This document shows positions 41,390 to 50,160 of a DNA stretch of 64,000 nucleotides, one piece after another. The notes beneath the pieces are model-generated. The model had not been told where the DNA came from and did not search any database. It saw nothing but the letters and a program-made list of their open reading frames with translations. Source of the DNA: Streptomyces cellostaticus (GTDB taxonomy: Bacteria; Actinomycetota; Actinomycetes; Streptomycetales; Streptomycetaceae); assembly GCF_023630175.1 (NCBI RefSeq), contig NZ_JALLIN010000041.1:1-64000 (forward strand). Direction: 5' to 3'. The first letter of the stretch is position 1. Every line of letters starts with the position of its first letter. The position numbers were made by a program, and so were the translations under genes.

Positions 41390-41492
41390 GTCGGGCGGTC
41401 CGTACGGCTTCGCGACGCGTGCGGCTTCCCGGTGTGCACGACCTCGCGGTGCGTACGGATTCATGGAAGAGGCACCCCTGAAGCAGCCCGGC

Positions 41493-41514
41493 GTTCAACC
41501 CCCGTTCAGCACCG
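41493..41514 (+). promoter_or_regulatory. PHO box upstream of the PhoX-like phosphatase
   Basis: Two GTTCA units exactly 11 bases apart: GTTCAACCCCC at 41493 and GTTCAGCACCG at 41504. This is the direct-repeat layout bound by PhoP in Streptomyces (core GTTCACC, 11-base period). It lies 68-89 bases before the phosphatase ATG, where an activator site would be expected. Confidence 0.75.
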
Positions 41515-41581
41515 GACGGGAGCGTGAGCGCCGGCCCCAGGACGCCACCCTCCACGGCACGCCCACGTCACAGGAGACACC

Positions 41582-43039
41582 ATGTCGCTCAGTCGCAGGG
41601 ACTTCGCCAGGAAATCCGCGATCACCGGTGCCGGAGTCGCCCTCGCGGGCAGCGTCGGCGCTCTCGCCACCGCTCCGGGAGCCCTCGCCGCCACGGACAC
41701 CGCGGGCGCGGACGGCGGGTCCGCGCACGGGCACGGGCACGGGCACCACGGCGTCGGCTACGGCCCCCTGCTCCCCGACCCCGACGGCATCCTCGCGCTG
41801 CCCGCCGGATTCACGTACCGGGTCATCACCCACAGTGGGAAGACCAGGCTGGAGTCGGGCGAGTTCACGCCGTCCAACCACGACGGCACCGCCGCCTTCG
41901 ACGGCCCGCGCGGCACCACGCTCCTCGTCAACAACCACGAGCTCGCCGGGGCCCGCGCCCAGTGGCCGCACCCGGTGCCGCTCACCGAGGGCCTCGTCTA
42001 CGACCCGGCCGCGGCCGGCGGCTGCACCGTCGTCGAGGTCCGTCGCGGCGGCGAGGTCGCCGAATGGGTGGGCATCGCCGGCACCGCCACCAACTGCGCG
42101 GGCGGCAGCACCCCGTGGGGCACCTGGCTCACCTGCGAGGAGACCGAGGACAAGGCCGGCAAGAACGGTTTCACCAAGGACCACGGCTACGTCTTCGAGG
42201 TCGACCCCGAGGACTGCCGGGCCAACCGCGACCCCAAGCCGGTCAAGGCCCTCGGCCGGTACGCCCACGAGGCCGTCGTCGTCGACCCCAGGCGCGGTCA
42301 CCTCTACCTCACCGAGGACGCCTCCGGCCCCAACGGCCTGCTCTACCGCTGGACCCCGCCGGAGGGCTTCCGCCACGGCCGCGGCAGGCTGCGCACCCTC
42401 GCCGACGACGCCGGCGTCCTGCAGGCCTTCAGGTGCTTCGACTCCGGCGGCCGGTTCGTCGACGACCTCTCCCGCGCCACGGCGGCCGGCACGGTGTACG
42501 GCGTCGACTGGGTCACCGTCCCGGACCGCGACGCCAAGCAGCTCTCCACCCGCAAGCAGTTCGACGACGGCCGGGTCACCCGCGCCCGGAAGCTCGAGGG
42601 CATGTGGTGGGGCGACGGCGGAGCCTACGTCGTCTCCTCGTTCGCCCGTGCGGAGAGCCCCGTCCAGCACGACGGCCAGGTCTGGTTCTACGACCCCGGG
42701 CGCCGCACCCTGACGCTGAAGGTCCTCATCGGCGTCAACCCGGACCCGTCCGTCGACGGCGACTTCGACGGCCCGGACAACATCACCGTCTCCCCGTACG
42801 GCGGCCTGGTCATCGCCGAGGACGGTGAGGGCGTGCAGCACCTGTTCGGCGCGACGGAGAGCGGCCGCACCTACCCCATCGCCCGCAACGAGCTGAACCT
42901 GGGCACCGCCGAGGAGCCCGAGTACAGCGAGTTCACCGGCGTCACCTTCTCGCCCGACGGCAGGACCCTGTACGCCAACATCCAGACACCCGGCATCATG
43001 CTGGCCATCACGGGCCCCTGGAAGCGGCAGCGGCGCTGA
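41582..43039 (+). CDS. PhoX-like secreted phosphatase (DUF839), Tat exported
   Basis: 485 aa. Twin-arginine signal SRRDFARKS then a hydrophobic stretch ending AALA. A His-rich segment (HGHGHGHH) follows. The beta-propeller of the DUF839/PhoX family shows FTPSNHDGTAAF, LVNNHELAG, CEETED and GRYAHEAVVVD. PhoX enzymes hydrolyse phosphate esters outside the cell with Ca and Fe cofactors bound in the folded protein, explaining Tat export. ATG 41582 has AGGAGA. The PHO box upstream implies induction by phosphate limitation. Confidence 0.92.
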   Translation: MSLSRRDFARKSAITGAGVALAGSVGALATAPGALAATDTAGADGGSAHGHGHGHHGVGYGPLLPDPDGILALPAGFTYRVITHSGKTRLESGEFTPSNHDGTAAFDGPRGTTLLVNNHELAGARAQWPHPVPLTEGLVYDPAAAGGCTVVEVRRGGEVAEWVGIAGTATNCAGGSTPWGTWLTCEETEDKAGKNGFTKDHGYVFEVDPEDCRANRDPKPVKALGRYAHEAVVVDPRRGHLYLTEDASGPNGLLYRWTPPEGFRHGRGRLRTLADDAGVLQAFRCFDSGGRFVDDLSRATAAGTVYGVDWVTVPDRDAKQLSTRKQFDDGRVTRARKLEGMWWGDGGAYVVSSFARAESPVQHDGQVWFYDPGRRTLTLKVLIGVNPDPSVDGDFDGPDNITVSPYGGLVIAEDGEGVQHLFGATESGRTYPIARNELNLGTAEEPEYSEFTGVTFSPDGRTLYANIQTPGIMLAITGPWKRQRR

Positions 43040-43099
43040 GCCGGCCCGCCTCCGGCTGAGCGGTGTGCCGGGGAGCGGCGGGCCGCGGCGGGCGGGGCC

Positions 43100-43768
43100 A
43101 TGATGGAGGTGTGCCCCGCCCCCCCGACACCCGGTCCGGCCGGGCGGCCCGGCCCGGCCGCCGTCCCCGGGCGCCTCGCGTCGGCGCCGACACCCCGGAC
43201 CGCCGTCGCCTGGCTGCCCCCGGGCGCGCTGTGGCCCGCCGTCCAGCGGATCCGGGCCGAGCACGACCCGCAGATCCACCGGTGGCCACCCCATGTGAAC
43301 CTGCTCTTCGGCTTCGTGCCGGAGGAGGACCTCCCGGCGGCGCTCCCCCTGCTGGCCGCCGCGGCCGCGGACCCGGAGCCCTTCGACATCCGGCTCGACG
43401 GCGTCCGCTTCTTCCGGCATCGCGGCTTCGCGACCGTGTGGCTCGACCCCGCGGCGGCCGGCCTCGCCCCCTGGACGCGGCTGCGGGACGCGCTGGCGGA
43501 GCCCTTCCCGCAGTGCGTGGACCGCTTCCCGCGCTTCACCCCGCACCTCTCGCTCGGCCGCACCCGTGCCCCGCGGGAGCTGGCGGCCGGGTGCGCCGCC
43601 CGGCTCGGCGTACTGCACGCGCGCGTGGCCGGGGTCTGTGTGCTGTCCCGTCGCGGTGACGGTCCCATGCGCATCCGCGCCACGATCGCCCTGGGCACCG
43701 GCGTGATCCGCCGCCGGCCCGGCCCGGACCCGGTGGGCGCCCGCCCCGAGCCGCCGGACCGCCGCTGA
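43100..43768 (+). CDS. 2H-family RNA ligase/phosphoesterase-like protein
   Basis: 222 aa. Two HxN/S-type motifs of the 2H superfamily: PPHVNLLFGF (about residue 65) and TPHLSLGR (about 153). Similar to 2'-5' RNA ligase/cyclic phosphodiesterases. The N-terminal 40 residues are Pro-rich and variable and the start is not certain (ATG 43100 or 43103). The substrate is unknown. Confidence 0.82.
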   Translation: MMEVCPAPPTPGPAGRPGPAAVPGRLASAPTPRTAVAWLPPGALWPAVQRIRAEHDPQIHRWPPHVNLLFGFVPEEDLPAALPLLAAAAADPEPFDIRLDGVRFFRHRGFATVWLDPAAAGLAPWTRLRDALAEPFPQCVDRFPRFTPHLSLGRTRAPRELAAGCAARLGVLHARVAGVCVLSRRGDGPMRIRATIALGTGVIRRRPGPDPVGARPEPPDRR

Positions 43769-43833
43769 CCGCCCGGCCCGAAGCACGCCCGGTACTGTTC
43801 GGGAACGGCCCACGGTTCGCGAGGAGTTCCCGG

Positions 43834-44436
43834 ATGACGCAGGCCAGACCCATGCGCGCGGACGCCCGGCGCAACTACGAGCGGCTGCTGGAGGTGGCGG
43901 CGGAGGTCTTCGCCGAGCACGGGGAGCACGCCTCCCTCGACGACATCGCCAAGCGCGCCGGTGTCGGTTCCGGCACGCTGTACCGGCACTTCCCCACCCG
44001 CCGGGCGCTGCTGGAGGCCGCCTACACCGACCGGATGGCGGCGCTCGCCGCGCGCGCCGACGAACTGGCGGAGGGCCTGCCACCGGGACCGGCGCTGGAG
44101 GAGTGGCTGACCGAGCTGTGCGCCGGAACGATCCGGGTGCGCGGGCTGAAGGCGCTGCTGGGTTCGGCCGTCATGGACGGCGGGGCGGCGCCCGTCCCGG
44201 TCTGCTGCACCCCGGTCCGGGACGCCGCGGCCCGGCTGGTGGCGGCGGCGCGGGCCGAGGGCACCCTGCGGGCCGACGTCGAGCCCGTCGAACTGCTGCG
44301 GCTGGCGCACGGCGTGGCGACGGCCTCGGAGTTCGCCGACGGGCAGGGCGGCCAGATCCGCCGGTATCTGTCCCTGCTGATGGAAGGCCTGCACCGCCGG
44401 CCGCCCGGCGGGCGCCCCGCGCGGGAGCGCCCCTGA
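43834..44436 (+). CDS. TetR family transcriptional regulator
   Basis: 200 aa. HTH in NYERLLEVAAEVFAEHGEHASLDDIAKRAGVGSGTLYRHFPTRRALLEAAY. The C-terminal domain carries two adjacent cysteines (PVCCTP). GAGGAG precedes ATG 43834. Neighbours do not reveal its target; it converges on the TerD gene. Confidence 0.93.
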   Translation: MTQARPMRADARRNYERLLEVAAEVFAEHGEHASLDDIAKRAGVGSGTLYRHFPTRRALLEAAYTDRMAALAARADELAEGLPPGPALEEWLTELCAGTIRVRGLKALLGSAVMDGGAAPVPVCCTPVRDAAARLVAAARAEGTLRADVEPVELLRLAHGVATASEFADGQGGQIRRYLSLLMEGLHRRPPGGRPARERP

Positions 44437-44454
44437 GCGTCGTACGGGCGGCGG

Positions 44455-45675
44455 CTACAGCGCCCGCGCCCCCGGGTCGACCATGTTCCGCACCGTGCGG
44501 GCCTTCACGAACTCGCCCATCGCCGTCATCTCCCACTCGCCGGAGTACTGCCGGATGAGCTTGGCCATCATCACGCCGGTCTGCGGCTCCGCGCTGGTCA
44601 GGTCGAAGCGGACCAGCTCCTCCTCCGAGGCCGCGTCCACCAGGCGGCAGTAGGCCTTGGCGACCTCGGTGAACTTCTGGCCGGAGAAGGAGTTGACCGT
44701 GAAGACCAGACCGGTGACCTCCTGCGGGATCCTGCCGAGGTCGACGACGATCACCTCGTCGTCGCCGCCGCCCTCGCCGGTGAGGTTGTCGCCGGAGTGC
44801 TTGATGGCGCCGTTCAGGATCGACAGCTTGCCGAAGTAGCAGCTGTCGACCGGGTTGCGCTGCGGGCCGTAGGCGATGACCGAGGCGTCCAGGTCGATGT
44901 CCTTGCCGCGGAACGCGGGCTCCCAGCCCAGGCCCATCCGGACCAGGGAGAGCAGCGGACGGCCGCCCTTGACCAGGGACACGGTCTGGTTCTTCCGGAG
45001 GCTGACCCGGCCCTTGTCCAGGTTGACCTTCCCGCTGCCGGGCGCCGGAGCCGCGGGCGCGGCGGACGCCGGCGGCGGGGCGGCCGGGGCCGCGGCGGGC
45101 ATCGGCGGGGCGGTCGGCGGCTGCGGCGCGGCCACGGGTGCCGCGACCGGCGGCGCGGCGGGCGCGGCGGCGGGCTCCTCCACCGTCACACCGAAGTCGG
45201 TGGCGATTCCCGCCAGCCCGTCGGCGTACCCCTGGCCGACGGCACGGGCCTTCCACTGGCCGTTGCGTCGGTAGATCTCCATGACCACCAGTGCCGTCTC
45301 GGAGCCGAGCCGCGGGGGCGTGAAGGTGGCCAGGACCGAGCCGCCGGCGGCGTCCCGGACAGTGGCCGTCGGCTCGATGCCCTGGAAGGTCTGGCCCGCC
45401 GCGTCGGGGCTTGCGGTGACCACGATCTTCTCGATCTCCGGCGGTACGGCGGCGGTGTCGACCTCGATCGCGTCGGGCGCCGCACCACCGCCGGACCGGT
45501 ACGTCACACCGGGGCCGCCGGGCTGGTTGTAGAAGATGAAGTCGTCGTCGGAGCGCACCTTGCCGTCGGCGGTGAGCAGCAGGCCCGATACGTCGAGCCG
45601 CACCGGGGCGGCGACGTCCACCGTCACGCGGGCGGCGGACAGAGGGATGTTCGAGCCGGGGGTCATAGCTGTCAT
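44455..45675 (-). CDS. Tandem TerD-domain protein (406 aa)
   Basis: Two TerD/tellurium-resistance domains in one chain. Domain 1 (about 1-170) has the Ca-binding SDDDFIFYNQP. A 45-residue Ala/Pro linker follows. Domain 2 (about 212-406) has LSLVRMGLGWEPA and GGGDDEVIVVDLGRIP. TerD proteins bind calcium and function in stress and predicted nucleotide-linked defence complexes. No other ter genes lie near. The start may be ATG 45675 or 45666 (MTPGSN). Confidence 0.92.
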   Translation of the reverse strand: MTAMTPGSNIPLSAARVTVDVAAPVRLDVSGLLLTADGKVRSDDDFIFYNQPGGPGVTYRSGGGAAPDAIEVDTAAVPPEIEKIVVTASPDAAGQTFQGIEPTATVRDAAGGSVLATFTPPRLGSETALVVMEIYRRNGQWKARAVGQGYADGLAGIATDFGVTVEEPAAAPAAPPVAAPVAAPQPPTAPPMPAAAPAAPPPASAAPAAPAPGSGKVNLDKGRVSLRKNQTVSLVKGGRPLLSLVRMGLGWEPAFRGKDIDLDASVIAYGPQRNPVDSCYFGKLSILNGAIKHSGDNLTGEGGGDDEVIVVDLGRIPQEVTGLVFTVNSFSGQKFTEVAKAYCRLVDAASEEELVRFDLTSAEPQTGVMMAKLIRQYSGEWEMTAMGEFVKARTVRNMVDPGARAL

Positions 45676-45737
45676 GCCGGGTGAACGATCGGCGCCGTTT
45701 TACCGTTCCCTTACCGACGGCCCTACCCCCGTTCGGC

Positions 45738-46019
45738 TCAGGGCACCACGACGATCTTCCGGCCGACGCCCGCCGCGAACTGCTCCAGTGCCTCGGGGTA
45801 GCGCTCCAGCGGGACGCGGTCGCTGATGAACACCTCCGGGTCCAGCACGCCGTTCCCGAACAGCTCCGCCGCCCGCTCGAAGCTGTGCAGCACCGCCATG
45901 GAGCCGGTGATGGTGATCTCCTGGTTGTAGATCCGGTACGGGTCGACGGTCACCCGGGTCGCGTGGTCGGCCACCCCGAACTGCAGGAAGGTGCCCGCCT
46001 CCGCCACCCGGCCCAGACC
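45738..46019 (-). pseudogene. C-terminal remnant of a zinc-type alcohol/sorbitol dehydrogenase
   Basis: The last about 90 residues of a medium-chain dehydrogenase: GRVAEAGTFLQFGVADHATRV, QEITITGSMAVLHSFERAAELF and ISDRVPLERYPEALEQFAAGVGRKIVVVP. The catalytic zinc domain and the Rossmann half are absent; upstream of about 46020 the frame reads through unrelated sequence. The next 200 bases (46020-46226) show no gene. This is a deletion remnant. Confidence 0.85.
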
Positions 46020-46226
46020 GTTGTGAGCCCGATCCTGCCCGGTTGTGCCCGTTTCGCAGGGTGCGGTGCCTGCCGCGGACCTGCGGGACCGTCCACGGCG
46101 GGGTGGGGCCGGACGGCGCGGCTGCCCGCGAGCGGCGGCGGGCGGGCCCGTTCGGCGCCCGCTCGCCGGGGCGAGCGGCCCGTCCCGGCCTCGGCGGCCG
46201 GCCGGGTCCGCCGACGGCCGGCCGGG

Positions 46227-47036
46227 TCAGTACGGCCAGATCGGCGGGTCGTTCACGAAATGGCCGCCGAGGTGGCTGTGCGCGGGATTCGCCGGGTCGA
46301 GCTCGCCCTGCTCCGCGATGAGCCGTGGCGCGTACGGCTCGGAGTCGTCCCGGGGTTCGTAGCCGAGCGCCCGCGCGCTCGTGAGGTCCCACCACAGGCG
46401 GGTGTTGGCCGAGGAACCGTGGACCACGGTGTGGCCGACCTCCTCGGCGGTCAGTGCCGCGTGGAAGAGCCGGGCGCCGTCGTCCGGGCTCATCCACACC
46501 GAGAGCATGCGCACGCTGGTCGGCTCCGGGAAGCAGGAACCGATGCGTACGGAGACGGTCTCCAGGCCGTGCCTGTCCCAGTAGAGCTGGGCGAGGTCCT
46601 CGCCGAAGGACTTGGACAGGCCGTAGAAGGTGTCCGGGCGGCGCGGGGTGTCGACGGGAATCGGCGGCTCGCCCGGGCGCGGGGCCGGGGTGAAGCCGAC
46701 GGCGTGGTTGGAGGAGGCGAAGACGACCCGGGGCACGCCTTCGAGGCGGGCGGCCTCGTACAGGTGGTAGGTGCCCTCGATGTTCGACCGCAGGATCTTC
46801 TCGAACGGCGCCTCGAGGGAGATGCCCGCGAGGTGGATGATCGCGTCCACGCCCCGTACCGCCGCGCGCAGCGCGCCGGTGTCGCCGAGGTCCGCGGTGA
46901 CGGCGTCCGGTTCGCCCTCGACGGGCCGCGCGTCGAACAGGCGCAGCGTGTAGCCGTACTCCGGCAGCCGGGACCGCATCAGGGTGCCGAGGGCGCCGGC
47001 GGCGCCGGTGAGCAGAACGGTGCGGGGAGCGGGCAT
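46227..47036 (-). CDS. NAD-dependent epimerase/dehydratase, uronate dehydrogenase-like
   Basis: 269 aa short-chain dehydrogenase. NAD motif LLTGAAGALGTLM, IIHLAGIS, SSNHAVGF and the catalytic YGLSK. The segment NIEGTYHLYEAARLEGVPRVVFASSNHAVGF closely resembles uronate dehydrogenases, which oxidise glucuronate/galacturonate to the lactone. ATG 47036 was chosen because the NAD motif begins five residues later; the upstream in-frame extension is Arg-rich and not conserved. A dioxovalerate-type aldehyde dehydrogenase that could act later in uronate degradation lies 13 kb away. Confidence 0.85.
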   Translation of the reverse strand: MPAPRTVLLTGAAGALGTLMRSRLPEYGYTLRLFDARPVEGEPDAVTADLGDTGALRAAVRGVDAIIHLAGISLEAPFEKILRSNIEGTYHLYEAARLEGVPRVVFASSNHAVGFTPAPRPGEPPIPVDTPRRPDTFYGLSKSFGEDLAQLYWDRHGLETVSVRIGSCFPEPTSVRMLSVWMSPDDGARLFHAALTAEEVGHTVVHGSSANTRLWWDLTSARALGYEPRDDSEPYAPRLIAEQGELDPANPAHSHLGGHFVNDPPIWPY

Positions 47037-47230
47037 CCTCGGACTCCTTGGTCGCCTCTGACGCGTGGTGGACGGCCGTGCGCGGACATCATGGCCCATG
47101 CGCGCGAGGCGCCGCGGCCGCTGCCGCCGCCGTGTTCGCCGTGGTGGCGCGACGGCGGGACACCGATGAGTTCGCGTCCTCGCGCCGGTCAACCCCTCGT
47201 AGAGCCGGTGCGACCCCGAAGGAGCAGGAC

Positions 47231-47811
47231 ATGAGCATGGTCGACCTGGGCCCGCAGGCCCGCATCGTGGCGGAACTCGCGGAGGCGGTCGGCGACGAGC
47301 GGCCGGCGGACCCCACCCCGTGCCCCGGCTGCGCGGTGCGCAACCTGCTGGGCCATCTGCTGACCCTGTCCGTCGCCTTCCGCGACGCGGCCCGCAAGGA
47401 CCTCGGCCCGACGACCGACACCAGCCCGGGTGCCGTCATGCCGGACCTCGGCCCCGGCGTGCTCGCGGAGCTGCCGGAGGCGCTGGACGAACTGGCCGAG
47501 GCATGGCGCGACCCGGCCGCCTGGACCGGCTTCACCCGGGCCGGCGGTGTGGACCTGCCCGGCGCGGTCGCGGGCGCGGTGGCCGCCGACGAACTCGTCG
47601 TCCACGGCTGGGACCTGGCCCGCTCGACGGGCCGGTCCTACCGTCCGGACCCGGGTGCCCTCGAGGCGGCCCACACTTCCTCCTGGCCGCCGCCGAGGCC
47701 CCGTCCCGGGGCGACGCCCCCTTCGGCGCGGTCGTCCCGGTCCCGTCCACCGCGTCCCTGCTGGACCGCACGATCGGCCTGAGCGGCCGCGATCCGGACT
47801 GGCGGCCGTGA
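47231..47811 (+). pseudogene. Maleylpyruvate isomerase-like (TIGR03086/DinB) gene with a -1 frameshift
   Basis: ATG 47231 behind GGAGCAGG opens a DinB-like protein (TPCPGCAVRNLLGHLLTLSVAF; ELVVHGWDLARSTGRSY). At about 47675-47677 one base is missing (CAC AC- TTC), after which the normal C terminus (FLLAAAEAPSRGDAPFGAVV, TASLLDRTIGLSGRDPDW) continues in another frame to TGA 47811. Read as found, the first frame ends at 47782 with an unrelated Arg/Pro-rich tail. Either a recent mutation or a sequencing error. The family binds mycothiol or similar thiols. Confidence 0.85.
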
Positions 47812-47977
47812 CGCCCCGGCCCCGGTGGGGAAGCGGCTCCGGCGGTCGGGGCGGCACCCGACCACGCGCGGCGCTCGGGTGCCGCCGCTGACGCGCCGCC
47901 TCCGGCCCGGTGCGGTGCCCGCCCGAACCGGGCCGAACCGGCCGGATCCCGCCCGCGCACCCCGTACTCTCCGTGCT

Positions 47978-48739
47978 ATGCCGCTCACCCTCACCGTTCT
48001 CGGCGCCGCCTCCCCGCACCCCGGGCCCGACCGGCCGTGCTCCGGGTACCTGCTGGCCGGCGGCGGCGCCGAGGTGTGGGTGGACGCGGGGCCCGGGACG
48101 TTCGCGGCCCTGCAGCGGCACACGGACCCCGCCCGGCTCACCGCGATCTGGATCTCGCACCTGCACGCCGACCACAGCGCCGACCTGCTCGCCGCCGCCT
48201 ACGCCTTCGCGTACGGCGGGATGACCCCGGCCGCGCCCGTACCGGTGTACGCGCCGCAGGACTGCGCGCGCCGGCTGGCGGGCTTCCTCGGGCGTCCGGA
48301 CGTCGAGTTCCTGAAGGGCGTCCTCGACTTCCGGTCCCTGTACGACGGCCACGACGTCCGGCACTGGAACCTTCGGCTGGCCACCCGTGCCGTCACCCAC
48401 GACACCGAGGCGTACGGGCTGCGCGCCGAATGCCAGGGGAGCGTGTTCGCCTACTCCGGGGACAGCGGCCCCTGCGCCGCGCTCACCGGGCTCGCCGCCG
48501 GCGCCGACCTCTTCCTGTGCGAGGCGGACGTCGACGGGCACCGCGGAGGCGAACACCTCCCACGGGTCCACCTCACCCCCGAGGACGCCGGCCGGGCGGC
48601 CCGGGAGGCGCGGGTGCGCGAACTGCTCGTGACACACGTCGGCCCCACCCTCACCAGGGCCGCGGCCACCGCCCGCGCCGGCGAGGTCTTCGGCCGCCCC
48701 ACCCGCGCCGCGATGGAGGGCGACGTCCACGCCTTCTGA
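47978..48739 (+). CDS. MBL-fold metal-dependent hydrolase (253 aa)
   Basis: Metallo-beta-lactamase fold of the RNase Z/arylsulfatase-like group: VLGAASPHPGPDRPCSGYLL, the zinc motif SHLHADHSAD (HxHxDH), the later DSG (YSGDSGPC) and the terminal LVTHVGP His. The substrate is unknown. ATG 47978 lacks an obvious ribosome site and could be translated from a short leader. Confidence 0.88.
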   Translation: MPLTLTVLGAASPHPGPDRPCSGYLLAGGGAEVWVDAGPGTFAALQRHTDPARLTAIWISHLHADHSADLLAAAYAFAYGGMTPAAPVPVYAPQDCARRLAGFLGRPDVEFLKGVLDFRSLYDGHDVRHWNLRLATRAVTHDTEAYGLRAECQGSVFAYSGDSGPCAALTGLAAGADLFLCEADVDGHRGGEHLPRVHLTPEDAGRAAREARVRELLVTHVGPTLTRAAATARAGEVFGRPTRAAMEGDVHAF

Positions 48740-48810
48740 AGGCGCCGCGCCGGGCCCTCCCGCCAGATGGCTTGATATCGATCGGGCAAAGGTCCTCGCG
48801 CTACCCCTGG

Positions 48811-48824
48811 TGACGCGCGTAGAA
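48811..48824 (+). promoter_or_regulatory. TGACGCGCGTAGAA motif before the acid phosphatase gene
   Basis: Exact 14-base match to the motif upstream of the ExeM-type nuclease (39777-39790, opposite strand). Here it ends nine bases before ATG 48833, in the same orientation as the gene. The position next to the start suggests a -10/initiator element or a regulator site. Confidence 0.5.
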
Positions 48825-48832
48825 AACCTGTC

Positions 48833-49630
48833 ATGCATAAATCACTGCGGATCGCGGCGGCAACCGCCGCCTGTGCCCTCGCCGGTGGCGTCCTGTACGG
48901 CGCCGGTGCGGCCACCGCCGGTCAGTCGACGGCGAACTCCACCCACGAGCCCTACAACATCGGGCTCCTGGTGAAGGACATCGACACCTACTACGGCACC
49001 ACCGCCGACAGCGACGGCGTCTACCAGGCCTCCCCGGCCAGCCCGTACGCCAAGGACCTGGCGCGCATCGACGCCGCCGCCAGGCGCTACATAGCCAAGG
49101 CGGCCCGCAAGGCCCACCACCACGGCGAGAAGCCGGCCGTCGTCTTCGACATCGACGACACCCTGCTGCTCAGCCTCGACTACGAGAAGCGCTACAACTA
49201 CACGTACAACCCCACCACGTGGAGCGACTACGTGAACCGCGCCGACCGCCCGGCCGTCTTCGGCAGCCCCGAACTGGTGCGCTACGCCGAGTCCAAGGGC
49301 GTCGAGGTCTTCTACAACTCCGGCCTCAGCGAGGCGCAGCGGGCCGGCGCGGTGGAGAACCTGAAGAAGGTCGGCGTCGACATCAACCTCGACACCGGCC
49401 ACATGTTCCTCAAGGACAAGGCCAACCCCCCGGCCTACCTGAGCGACTGCGCCGCCCCGGGTGCCTGGAACTGCACGACCGTGCAGTACAAGGCCGGTAC
49501 CCGCGAGCACATCGAGGACGACCTCGGGTACGACGTCATCGCCAACTTCGGTGACCAGTACTCGGACCTGGACGGCGGTCACGCCGACCGCACGTACAAG
49601 CTCCCCAACCCGACGTACTTCGTGTCCTGA
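48833..49630 (+). CDS. Secreted HAD-family acid phosphatase (class B-like)
   Basis: 265 aa. Sec signal peptide (SLRIAAATAACALAGGVLYG). HAD motif I VVFDIDDT with nucleophile Asp106 and acid/base Asp108; motif II NSGLSEA; motif III/IV lysine LKDK and NFGDQYSDLDGG. HAD-IIIB acid phosphatase typical of Gram-positive secreted enzymes. The third secreted phosphorus-releasing enzyme in a 12-kb stretch. Confidence 0.93.
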   Translation: MHKSLRIAAATAACALAGGVLYGAGAATAGQSTANSTHEPYNIGLLVKDIDTYYGTTADSDGVYQASPASPYAKDLARIDAAARRYIAKAARKAHHHGEKPAVVFDIDDTLLLSLDYEKRYNYTYNPTTWSDYVNRADRPAVFGSPELVRYAESKGVEVFYNSGLSEAQRAGAVENLKKVGVDINLDTGHMFLKDKANPPAYLSDCAAPGAWNCTTVQYKAGTREHIEDDLGYDVIANFGDQYSDLDGGHADRTYKLPNPTYFVS

Positions 49631-49806
49631 CGCGTTGCGGACCGCCGCGCACCGCGCGGCGGTCACCGCCCGGCCCCCGTCCCGGCAGCACGCCGCCGGG
49701 ACGGTGGGCGGGCTGTTTCCGGCCACATGTGCCCACCGCTTCCCGGGGCGTTGAATTCCGTTACCATCGGCCTTGCTTGCGGCACATGCACCGGGGGAGG
49801 CGACGT

Positions 49807-50160
49807 ATGCGGATCCGCGTTCAAGGGGACGGTGACGAACGGGCCCTGACGGACCTGCGGAAGTGGCTCGCCGGTGACCCCGGGGCCCAGCGGCTCACCG
49901 TCGTCCCCGTCAGCACCCCGGGCCCGACGATGTCGGTGCTCGACGCCCTCGACATCGTCCTCGGCAATGTGACGGACATCGCCGACTTCGCCGTGGCGTA
50001 CGCCAGTTGGCGGCTCGCCAAGGGATCGGGCGGCAACACGGGCGGACGTACCCTGACCCACGGCGGCACGACCGTCGACATCGGACACCTGAACCCCGAG
50101 GAACTCGCGGACCTGCTGCGCCGCCTGGAGGACACGGACGCCGGCACGCACGGGTCATGA
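49807..50160 (+). CDS. EACC1 protein (effector-associated constant component 1)
   Basis: 117 aa. The N-terminal strand-helix MRIRVQGDGDERALTDLRKWL, then a hydrophobic central segment (DALDIVLGNVTDIADFAVAYASWRL) and a terminal domain (GGTTVDIGHLNPEELADLLRRLED). I recognise this as the EACC1 family defined in comparative genomics of NTP-dependent conflict systems, where it is the constant partner of variable effectors such as caspase-like proteases. GGGGGAGG precedes ATG 49807. Its stop overlaps the caspase gene (ATGA), which fits a stoichiometric partner or regulator. Confidence 0.85.
   Translation: MRIRVQGDGDERALTDLRKWLAGDPGAQRLTVVPVSTPGPTMSVLDALDIVLGNVTDIADFAVAYASWRLAKGSGGNTGGRTLTHGGTTVDIGHLNPEELADLLRRLEDTDAGTHGS

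Noticed and set aside
46190..46226. Direct repeat GGCCGGCCGGGTC near the uronate-dehydrogenase gene end
   Set aside because: Low-complexity GC-rich sequence, two short copies only, no sign of a mobile element.
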